Below are positions 1 to 6,053 of a stretch of 7,177 nt of DNA, piece after piece. Each line of letters begins with the position of its first letter. Position 1 is the first letter of the stretch. The stretch comes from Gammaproteobacteria bacterium (lineage in GTDB: Bacteria > Pseudomonadota > Gammaproteobacteria > Pseudomonadales > Pseudohongiellaceae): positions 1 to 7,177 of the forward strand of contig RKSA01000089.1 in NCBI GenBank assembly GCA_007571115.1, in the 5' to 3' direction. Made by a program: the position numbers and the translations under genes. Below the pieces are notes generated by a model that was not told where the DNA came from, did not search any database, and saw only the letters and a program-made list of their open reading frames with translations.

Positions 1-8
1 TGGGGGGC

Positions 9-995
9 ATGGAGCAGTTGTCGCGAAAGAGTGGGCCTTGTCGGCGGTTTTGTGTGGCGCCGATGATGGAGTGTACTGATCGTCACGATCGGGCGTTTTT
101 GCGCCAGTTTTCGCGTCGGGCGCTGCTTTATTCGGAGATGGTGACCGCCAATGCCCTGCTTCATGGCGATGCGGCGCGGCTGCTGCGGTTTTCGCCGCTG
201 GAGCAGCCGGTGGCCTTGCAGCTTGGTGGTAGCGACCCTGGCGACCTCGCCAGGGCTGCGCTGCTCGGGGAGCAGGCTGGCTACCGCGAGATCAACCTCA
301 ATCTGGGCTGCCCGAGCGGCAGGGTGCAAGGCGGCAATTTTGGCGCCTGCCTGATGAACGAGCCCGCTCGGGTGGCTGCCTGCGTGAGCGCGATGCGCTC
401 GGCGGTGCAGATTCCGGTCACGGTCAAGTGCCGGATCGGCATCGACGGTCGCGATAGCGAGGCTGAACTGCTCGACTTCATCGAAACGATCGCTGCTGCG
501 GGATGCCGGACTTTCGTCATTCACGCGCGAATCGCGATTCTCAAGGGGCTGACGCCGAAGCAGAACCGCGAGGTTCCGCCTCTGAACCATGCACGGGTGC
601 TGCGCGTCAAGCAGGTGTTTCCCGCGCTCGAGACGATCATCAACGGCGGAATCACGAGCCTCGGGCAAGCCGCCGAATTGCTTCGTTCGGTCGACGGCGT
701 CATGCTCGGCCGGGCTGCCTATGGCAACCCCTGGCTGCTGCACGAGGTTGACGAGAGGTTCTTTGGCGAAGCGCCCGCGACCAAGACTAGGCTTGACTAT
801 CTCGAAGGATTCCTGCCCTATATCGGGGAGGAGCTGCGACAGGGAACTCCCTTGCGCCATATCACGCGGCACATGCTCGGCCTGTTCAAGGGGCAGCCCG
901 GCGGCAAGCGGTTTCGCCGCCATCTCAGCACCCATGGCAACCGCAGCGATGCCTCGCTCGAGGTGTTGCTCGACGCGATGGCGCTCGTTGCCTGA
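9..995 (+). CDS. dusA: tRNA-dihydrouridine(20/20a) synthase, DusA family
   Basis: The 328-residue product is a cytoplasmic flavoenzyme of the Dus family. DusA enzymes use FMN and NADPH to reduce uridines at positions 20/20a of the tRNA D-loop to dihydrouridine. Visible motifs are the N-terminal FMN-barrel strand CVAPMM (15-20), EMVTANALLHG (43-53), LQLGGSDP (70-77), the catalytic-cysteine motif NLNLGCPSGRVQ with Cys101, FGACLM (111-116), VKCRIGID with Lys140 and Arg142, IHAR with His172, PKQNREVPPL (183-192), INGG (211-214) and LGRAAYGNPWLL (233-244). The PKxNRxxPPL segment and the FGACLM motif identify DusA rather than DusB or DusC. Length is normal for DusA. The ATG at 9 leaves 14 residues before the first conserved strand, which is plausible, but only 8 bases precede it and the frame is open to the window edge, so a slightly earlier start cannot be excluded. 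Several conserved positions are altered (E21, C22, D27, I175). It is followed by a terB-like gene on the same strand. Confidence 0.95.
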   Translation: MEQLSRKSGPCRRFCVAPMMECTDRHDRAFLRQFSRRALLYSEMVTANALLHGDAARLLRFSPLEQPVALQLGGSDPGDLARAALLGEQAGYREINLNLGCPSGRVQGGNFGACLMNEPARVAACVSAMRSAVQIPVTVKCRIGIDGRDSEAELLDFIETIAAAGCRTFVIHARIAILKGLTPKQNREVPPLNHARVLRVKQVFPALETIINGGITSLGQAAELLRSVDGVMLGRAAYGNPWLLHEVDERFFGEAPATKTRLDYLEGFLPYIGEELRQGTPLRHITRHMLGLFKGQPGGKRFRRHLSTHGNRSDASLEVLLDAMALVA

Positions 996-1012
996 AACCC
1001 CTGGGCGGATCT

Positions 1013-1040
1013 AAGCCAAGACGAAAAGCCAAGACGAAAA
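1013..1040. repeat. 13-base tandem duplication upstream of the terB-like gene
   Basis: The unit GCCAAGACGAAAA occurs twice in direct contact (1015-1027 and 1028-1040). The preceding AA continues the period, giving 28 bases of exact period 13. It lies in the gap between the dusA stop and the terB-like start. The tract is noncoding as far as I can see, and I recognise no factor-binding site in it. It is more A-rich than the flanking genes. A slippage-type duplication is the simplest origin. Confidence 0.9.
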
Positions 1041-1046
1041 AGTCAC

Positions 1047-1066
1047 GACAGGACAGGACAGGAGTC
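1047..1066 (+). promoter_or_regulatory. Ribosome binding site with repeated SD-like units for the terB-like gene
   Basis: A period-5 tract of GACAG units (1047-1063) places three Shine-Dalgarno-like cores before the ATG at 1067: AGGA at 1050-1053, AGGA at 1055-1058 and AGGAG at 1060-1064. The strongest core is only 2 bases from the ATG, too close for standard initiation. The middle core, 8 bases away, has the usual spacing and probably sets the start. This supports the ATG at 1067, because no other in-frame start lies nearby. Confidence 0.7.
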
Positions 1067-1537
1067 ATGCTGGCAACATTGCGCAATTTGCTCGTCAAGC
1101 CCCCCGAAAACGCTGCGGAAAGCGAAGCCACTGCGGCGAAACGGCTCGAAATCGCCAGCGCTGCCCTGCTCTTCGAGGTGCTCAAAGCCGACCACGAACC
1201 CGATGCCCGGGAACTCGCGGCGATCAGCGATGCCTTGCTCGGCAGCGGCAGCGGCACGGAGCGGGACGTCGAGGAGCTGCTCGCTCTTGCGAGCAGCGAA
1301 TCCGATTCGGCGACCTCGCTGTACGAATTCACGAGCCTGATTAACGAGCATTGCGGGTACGCCGAGAAAACCGGGCTGATCCGCAACATGTGGCGAATCG
1401 CCTGGGCCGATTCGCGGCTCGACAAGTACGAGGACTACGTGATCCGCAAGGTCTGCGACCTGATCCACGTCAGCCACGGCGATTTCATCCTCGCCAAGCT
1501 CGCCGAGAAAAAGCGTCGCGAAAGCGCGGCGAGCTAG
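1067..1537 (+). CDS. TerB-domain protein (tellurite-resistance TerB/DjlA-N family), function unknown
   Basis: This is a 156-residue, probably cytosolic, all-helical protein with no signal peptide or membrane segment. It shows the two-part acidic pattern of the TerB fold: AALLFEVLKADHEPDAREL (about 32-50) and, near the C-terminus, MWRIAWADSRLDKYED (108-123) followed by IRKVCDLIHV (126-135). These are the typical 'AD...D..E' metal-binding-like clusters of stand-alone TerB proteins, repeated pseudo-symmetrically. The N-terminal 25 residues are polar and not conserved in character. The tail after about residue 145 is basic (KLAEKKRRES). Despite the family name there is no terZACDE cluster around it, so tellurite resistance should not be inferred. 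Short stand-alone TerB proteins of this kind are widespread in proteobacteria with no agreed role. It lies 71 bases downstream of dusA on the same strand and may be cotranscribed. It converges on the mlaA end of the opposing operon. Confidence 0.88.
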   Translation: MLATLRNLLVKPPENAAESEATAAKRLEIASAALLFEVLKADHEPDARELAAISDALLGSGSGTERDVEELLALASSESDSATSLYEFTSLINEHCGYAEKTGLIRNMWRIAWADSRLDKYEDYVIRKVCDLIHVSHGDFILAKLAEKKRRESAAS

Positions 1538-1557
1538 CTGCGAGCGCACCGGTTTGC

Positions 1558-1585
1558 CAATATTCGCCAACAATATTCGCCAACA
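1558..1585. repeat. 13-base tandem duplication in the convergent intergenic gap
   Basis: The unit CAATATTCGCCAA occurs twice in direct contact (1558-1570 and 1571-1583). The following CA continues the period, giving 28 bases of exact period 13. Each unit contains the palindrome AATATT, making this a local AT-rich patch. It fills much of the 72-base gap (1538-1609) between the convergent terB-like and mlaA stops. No intrinsic terminator hairpin with a T-run is visible in the gap. It may simply be a neutral duplication in a spacer. Confidence 0.9.
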
Positions 1586-1609
1586 GGAGAAGGCGGGGGA
1601 ATCGACGAG

Positions 1610-2356
1610 TCAGAAATCGCCGAATGGATCGTCGATGACGCCGTCATCGACTTCGAACTTGCGCGTCTGGAGATGCGCTTCGCGAAGGAACAGGTAGCGG
1701 TCGCCGACGATCAGCGATTCCCTCGGCAGGAGCCCGGCGCGCCATTCGACCCGCTCGGCGCCATAGGTCGACAGGCGCACGGCATCGTCCTCGACATAGT
1801 AGAGCGGATTCAGAAACGAATCGAGGGCGAAGCCAAAAGTGTCACGGATGCTGCTCGAACCGAAGATCGGCAGCACGACATAGGGGCCCGGCGCGACTCC
1901 CCAGGCACCCAGGGTCTGGCCGAAATCCTCCTGATGCTTTTCCAGGCCGAGTTCGCTCGCCACGTCGAGCAGGCCGCCGATTCCGATCGTGGTATTGATG
2001 AGAATGCGGCCTCCATCGGAGATCGCGTCGGCGACTTTCCATTGCAGGAGATTGTTCGCCATCGTGTTCACGTCATCGATATTGCCGAAGAAATTGGTCA
2101 CCCCGGTGCGCACCGGCCCGGGCAGGTGGTGGGTATAGCCGATCGCCAGAGGGCGCAGCAGCAGGTTGTCGAAATACTCGTTGAAGCCGAACACCATCCG
2201 GTTCAGGCCGATGAAGGGGTCCGAGGTCTCGGGCTCGGTCGAGTCCTGCGCTGCGGCAACGCTTGCCGACACCAGCAGGACGATGAGCAGAAGCGCTTGG
2301 CGCAAGGAGCACCGTTGCGCGACTTGCGAGCGGGCGATTTTCGTCAGGATATGCAT
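1610..2356 (-). CDS. mlaA: MlaA (VacJ) family outer-membrane phospholipid-removal protein
   Basis: The 248-residue product matches MlaA/VacJ, the outer-membrane component of the Mla system. MlaA extracts phospholipids mislocalised in the outer leaflet and passes them to periplasmic MlaC. The N-terminus is a signal peptide: basic stretch, hydrophobic core about 20-33, and an A-A-A/Q site at 36/37. No cysteine lies at or after the cleavage region (the only nearby one, Cys16, precedes the core), so it looks like a signal peptidase I substrate rather than the lipoprotein of E. coli. Family motifs are SDPFIGLNRMVFGFNE (45-60), RPLAIGY (68-74), TNFFGNIDDVN (87-97), NNLLQ (101-105), INTTIGIGGLLDVA (120-133) and EDFGQTLGAWGVAPGPYVVLP (143-163). 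The C-terminus is acidic (237-248). The ATG lies one base after the hrpA stop with no clear Shine-Dalgarno, so translation probably depends on coupling to hrpA. No other mla gene is in view; in many bacteria mlaA is unlinked from mlaFEDCB. Confidence 0.93.
   Translation of the reverse strand: MHILTKIARSQVAQRCSLRQALLLIVLLVSASVAAAQDSTEPETSDPFIGLNRMVFGFNEYFDNLLLRPLAIGYTHHLPGPVRTGVTNFFGNIDDVNTMANNLLQWKVADAISDGGRILINTTIGIGGLLDVASELGLEKHQEDFGQTLGAWGVAPGPYVVLPIFGSSSIRDTFGFALDSFLNPLYYVEDDAVRLSTYGAERVEWRAGLLPRESLIVGDRYLFLREAHLQTRKFEVDDGVIDDPFGDF
1631..1651. repeat. Perfect inverted repeat in the last codons of mlaA
   Basis: Arms GTCGATGACG (1631-1640) and CGTCATCGAC (1642-1651) are exact reverse complements around a single central base. 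In RNA this would form a stem of about 8-9 pairs with a small loop. It encodes residues 236-242 of MlaA (VDDGVID), just before the stop. No T-run follows on either strand, so it is not a classical intrinsic terminator. It could act as a 3'-end stabiliser or processing element, or be a by-product of the repeated Val/Asp/Ile codons. Confidence 0.75.
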
Positions 2357-2360
2357 GTCA
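2354..2360 (-). promoter_or_regulatory. hrpA stop / mlaA start junction (TGACATG)
   Basis: Read on the minus strand, the hrpA TGA (2360-2358) is separated from the mlaA ATG (2356-2354) by one base. The preceding 20 bases inside hrpA contain no purine-rich Shine-Dalgarno core. This arrangement favours reinitiation by ribosomes that have just finished hrpA and supports a single transcript. Confidence 0.7.
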
Positions 2361-5300
2361 TTCAGTCAATTTGGCGAGCTGCTTGTCGAGCCGCTGGCTG
2401 GAAACCGGGATGCTAGTTCCGAGCTTTTGCGCGAACAGCGAAACCCTGAATTCCTCGATCGACCAGCGCAGGGATTCGGCGATTCCGTTGTTCCCCCGAG
2501 CCGGGGGCAATTGCTCGAAGCGTTGCCAGTAGTATGCCACCAACTGGCCATGCTTTTCATCTGCCGGACCGAAAAAAGGCGATTTTTCCAGGCGAACGAG
2601 AATTCCTTCGAGATAGCGCGGAAAATGCCTGAGCCAGACGAGGCGCGTGTCGCGGAGGAATCGCTCCGGCAGCAAGCGCTCGACTTGCGCTTCGATGTCC
2701 TCCCGGACGCGGTGCCGCTCGGGAAGCTCGGCGAGCTTTTGCCGGATTTCGTGCAACTGATCGAGCACCTGGTTCAGCAGGCGTTCGAGTTCGTCGGCCA
2801 GCTTCGGCAATTTGGCCGCCTGGCAAGCGAGCAGGCTGTCGAAGCTTTTGCGGCTGCGAGGAATCGCCTCGCGAAGCGCGAAAGCCTCGAGGTAGCAGCT
2901 CTGCACGGCATCGCCCGCGACTTCGCGCAGCCCCGGAACGAGCCAGATTCGCGCTGCATTGCGGTCGCGGAAACGCTGGAAGCGCTTGCGCAAGTCATTG
3001 CGCCGGGCGATGCTGCGCAGCATGAACAGGCGCATGGCGCCTTCGATGCTCACCGCCAGGGCTTGCTCCTTCGTCTCGAACAGTGCGATGGCGACCGAAT
3101 CGTCGTGGTCGACGAGCCCTGGGTAGCGCAACAGGATGACTTGATCGCCGACCTCGACCGATTCGGGAAGTTCGTCGAAATCCCAGTCGCGCAGGCGCTC
3201 CCGTTCCAGTGCATGGCGGCAGCGCGGCGGCGCCTGCCCCGCAAAACGCGCCTGTAATTCAGCGAGTTCAGCGCTTTCGCCAAGAATGCCGCCGTTCTGG
3301 TCGACAACCTGGGCCCTGGTGCGCAGATGCGCGGGCAAGGCCACCGCGAGCAGTTCCCCCCGCTCGATGGTGTGGTCGCGGGCTCGCATCTGCCCCAGCA
3401 ACGAGTCGATCAGGTCGCCGTCTGCGCGGCTCATGGCTGGCAAGGCCGCATCGACGAAATCGGGAACGGGGATGAAGCTGCGGCGGCGCCTCTTCGGCAG
3501 GCCGCGAATCAGGGCGATGCATTTCTCGCGGACCAGGCCGGGAACGGCCCAATCGAGATCGGCACCCGACAACTGCGCGACGAGTGCGACGGGAACACGC
3601 AAGCTCGGGCCATCGCGGCTGCCGCCAGGCTCGAACACGTAATCGAGGGGTAGCACATTGTTTTGCAGCTTGATCCGGTCAGGGAACTGGCGCTGCAATT
3701 CGTTCGAGGCATTGCCTTGAAACAGCCCCGCCTGACGCATGTCGAGCAGCTCGCCATGCCTTGCCGGATCTTCTTCAAGCCATTGTTCGAGCTTGCGCGT
3801 CGAGGCCACCGAGCGCGGAATCCTCTGCTCGAGGAAATGCCGCATTTCGCGCTCGTTGACGAGCAGTTGCGGCTTGCGGAACTTTTCCTCCTGCCTGCGC
3901 AACTCGGCGAGGAATTCGCTGTTGCGCACAAGCACGGCGGCCTTGCTGCGAATGCGCTCCTCGACCAGGGCCTCGTCGATGAATTGCTCGCGAGCGCCTT
4001 CCGGGTCAAACTTTGCATAATCGACTGCGACTTGCTCGCGCAATGCCAGACCATGGAGCAGCGTCGTTTCCCTGACCATGACCTGCTGCCGCTCGTCGCT
4101 CCAGAACGGCTCGCCGTATTCCTTGCGCGGCAGCTCGCCGGCGAATTCGAGAGCCCATTCGGGCTTGATCCGCGCTGCCATCGCGGCGAAGGTCCGCTCG
4201 GTCTCGATCCATTCGCTCGTGACGATCCAGCGAGTCCGCTTGCCAGCCAGCACCGAAGCCGGCGCGAGGCTCAGTTTGCGGTTTCTCATTCCCTGATAGA
4301 CCCTTCCCTCGTGATGCCTCGCGACCTGGTTGAGCGAGCCGCTGACCAAGGCACGATGCACCTCGTCGTAGTTCGCCGGCGCCTTTCCGGGGCGCAGGCC
4401 GAGCCTGCGGCAGGCGGCGAGCAACTGGCGATGGATCTCGCGCCACTCGCGAACACGCTGCAACGACAGCCCCTGGGCCTTGCAGAACTGGCGCAGCCGC
4501 GAGGCAGAAGCGCGTTCGCGCTCGCACTGCTGCCATAGCGCAAGCAGGCCGAGGAAATCCGATTCGGGGTGCGTGAATCGCTCCTGCTGCTCGCCCCGCC
4601 CCGCTTTCGCCGCCGCCTCGCGCAGCTCGCCAAGGCTCAGGGCGCTGACGATGACGAGCAATTCGCGCAAGCTGCCGAGCGAACGCGCCGCGACGAGCAT
4701 CCTGCCGAGACTTGGCTCGAGAGGCAGCCCGGCGAGCAGTCTGCCGATTCGGCTCAATCGCTCCTTGGTCGTCAAGGCGCCGAGCTCGCGCAGGCGGCTG
4801 CGACCGTCGTTGATCGATTTCTGACTGGGAGCGTCGAGAAAGGGAAAGTCCTCGGGCCGGCCAAGCCCGAGGGCCTGCATGCGCAGGATGACCTGGTCGA
4901 GATTCGAGCGCTTGATTTCCGGGTCGGTGAAAACCGGCCGCGAACGATAGTCCTCCTCGCTGTACAGGCGGATGCAGATCCCCGGCGCGAGCCTGCCGCA
5001 GCGGCCCTTGCGCTGATTGGCGCTCGCCTGGGAGACCGGCTCGACGGGGAGCCGGGTCAGCTTCCTTTGCACGCTGTAGCGGCTGATCCTGGCAAAACCG
5101 GAATCGATGACGAAATGGATTCCAGGAACGGTCAGCGAAGTTTCCGCCACATTGGTCGCGAGCACCACGCGGCGGCGCGAATGAGGGGCGAAAATGCGTT
5201 GCTGCTCGGCGGCGCGCAAGCGCGCGTACAGCGGCAGTATCTCGGTGTTCGGCAAACACTGCCTGCGCAAGAACAGGGCAGTTTCGCGAATCTCCTTTTC

Positions 5301-6053
5301 GCTGCTGAGAAACACGAGCACATCGCCAGGGCCCGAGGATTCGAGCGCGGCAAGCGCTGCGGCGATCGCCGCCATTTGCTGCTCGTCTTCGGCGATTCCC
5401 GGAGCGAGCTGCTCGACTGGGCGATAAAGCGTTTCGACGGGATAGCCTCGCCCGGCGACGCTGACCACCGGCGCTGCGCCAAAATGCGCGGCGATCCGTT
5501 CCACGTCGAGGGTCGCCGAAGTCACGATCAGCCGCAGCTCCTTGCGCCGCGGCAGCAGCAGTTTCAGATAGCCGAGCAGGAAATCGATGTTGAGCGAACG
5601 TTCGTGGGCTTCGTCGACGATCAGCGCCTGGTACTTGCGCAGCTCGCGGTCGTGCTGGATTTCCGCGAGCAGGATGCCATCGGTCATCAGCTTGAGGAAG
5701 GTCTGCCCGGAAACTCGCGAATCGAAACGCACCTGGGTGCCGACTCCGCTGCCATTGGCAACTCCGAGTTCCTCGCTGATGCGTGCCGCCACCGACATCG
5801 CGGCGAGGCGCCGCGGCTGGGTATGGCCGATCATTCCCTGGCTGCCAAGCCCGGCGCGAAGGCAGATCTTCGGCAGTTGCGTGGTCTTGCCCGAACCGGT
5901 TTCGCCAGCGACGATGACGACTTGCTGCGAAGCGAGCAGGCGCTCGATTTCTGGCGCGTGGGCGGTGATCGGAAGTTCGGGGCGCAGCTCGATGTCGCGA
6001 GGAAGCTCCCGGAGGCCTGGGCCGCGGCGTCGGCGCGGCGTGGGGTCAGCCAC
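2358..6053 (-). CDS. hrpA: ATP-dependent DEAH-box RNA helicase HrpA
   Basis: From the proposed GTG the product has 1231 residues. HrpA is a cytoplasmic 3'-5' RNA helicase; in E. coli it has been linked to fimbrial mRNA processing and more recently to rescue of stalled or collided ribosomes. Helicase motifs, numbered from this GTG, are I GETGSGKT (50-57), Ia TQPRRLAA (78-85), II DEAH (147-150), III SAT (179-181), IV FLSSEKEI (248-255), V LATNVAETSLT (298-308) and VI QRKGRCGR (347-354). An HA2/winged-helix region follows, and the remainder from roughly 600 is the HrpA-specific DUF3418 extension, ending with FRVSLFAQKLGT (1202-1213). Total length is close to E. coli HrpA (about 1300), the shortfall being at the N-terminus. 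The frame stays open to 6263, but its extra 70 residues overlap the end of the fadD-like gene, are Ser/Arg-rich and look like an out-of-frame shadow. The GTG at 6053-6051 overlaps that gene's stop by 8 bases and is the best start, though it has no clear Shine-Dalgarno. An ATG at 6191 is the alternative. Confidence 0.95.
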   Translation of the reverse strand: MADPTPRRRRGPGLRELPRDIELRPELPITAHAPEIERLLASQQVVIVAGETGSGKTTQLPKICLRAGLGSQGMIGHTQPRRLAAMSVAARISEELGVANGSGVGTQVRFDSRVSGQTFLKLMTDGILLAEIQHDRELRKYQALIVDEAHERSLNIDFLLGYLKLLLPRRKELRLIVTSATLDVERIAAHFGAAPVVSVAGRGYPVETLYRPVEQLAPGIAEDEQQMAAIAAALAALESSGPGDVLVFLSSEKEIRETALFLRRQCLPNTEILPLYARLRAAEQQRIFAPHSRRRVVLATNVAETSLTVPGIHFVIDSGFARISRYSVQRKLTRLPVEPVSQASANQRKGRCGRLAPGICIRLYSEEDYRSRPVFTDPEIKRSNLDQVILRMQALGLGRPEDFPFLDAPSQKSINDGRSRLRELGALTTKERLSRIGRLLAGLPLEPSLGRMLVAARSLGSLRELLVIVSALSLGELREAAAKAGRGEQQERFTHPESDFLGLLALWQQCERERASASRLRQFCKAQGLSLQRVREWREIHRQLLAACRRLGLRPGKAPANYDEVHRALVSGSLNQVARHHEGRVYQGMRNRKLSLAPASVLAGKRTRWIVTSEWIETERTFAAMAARIKPEWALEFAGELPRKEYGEPFWSDERQQVMVRETTLLHGLALREQVAVDYAKFDPEGAREQFIDEALVEERIRSKAAVLVRNSEFLAELRRQEEKFRKPQLLVNEREMRHFLEQRIPRSVASTRKLEQWLEEDPARHGELLDMRQAGLFQGNASNELQRQFPDRIKLQNNVLPLDYVFEPGGSRDGPSLRVPVALVAQLSGADLDWAVPGLVREKCIALIRGLPKRRRRSFIPVPDFVDAALPAMSRADGDLIDSLLGQMRARDHTIERGELLAVALPAHLRTRAQVVDQNGGILGESAELAELQARFAGQAPPRCRHALERERLRDWDFDELPESVEVGDQVILLRYPGLVDHDDSVAIALFETKEQALAVSIEGAMRLFMLRSIARRNDLRKRFQRFRDRNAARIWLVPGLREVAGDAVQSCYLEAFALREAIPRSRKSFDSLLACQAAKLPKLADELERLLNQVLDQLHEIRQKLAELPERHRVREDIEAQVERLLPERFLRDTRLVWLRHFPRYLEGILVRLEKSPFFGPADEKHGQLVAYYWQRFEQLPPARGNNGIAESLRWSIEEFRVSLFAQKLGTSIPVSSQRLDKQLAKLTE
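6046..6053 (-). promoter_or_regulatory. fadD-like stop / hrpA start overlap (GTGGCTGA)
   Basis: On the minus strand the proposed hrpA GTG (6053-6051) lies inside the last codons of the upstream ligase, whose TGA is at 6048-6046. Overlapping start and stop codons usually indicate translational coupling. The bases just upstream of the GTG (6054-6075) contain no good Shine-Dalgarno core, so coupling may be the main route of initiation. The call depends on the GTG being the true start, which the sequence does not prove. Confidence 0.55.

Noticed and set aside
1067..1537. Tellurite-resistance operon
   Set aside because: Only a TerB-like domain is present. No terA, terC, terD, terE or terZ-like gene lies nearby, and the family name does not imply the function.
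1538..1609. Bidirectional intrinsic terminator between the convergent genes
   Set aside because: The only palindrome near the terB-like stop (AGCTAGCT) is too short, and no GC-rich stem followed by a T-run is visible on either strand.
1585..1700. A possible small plus-strand gene after the AGGAG-like sequence near 1585-1589
   Set aside because: No suitable start codon follows at normal spacing. The open frame there (IDESEIAEWIVDDAVI...) is simply the codon-aligned complement of the mlaA 3' end.
2166..3257. A 363-codon plus-strand open frame opposite mlaA and hrpA
   Set aside because: Same reasoning: it is antisense to both genes, has low-information composition and no recognisable motif.
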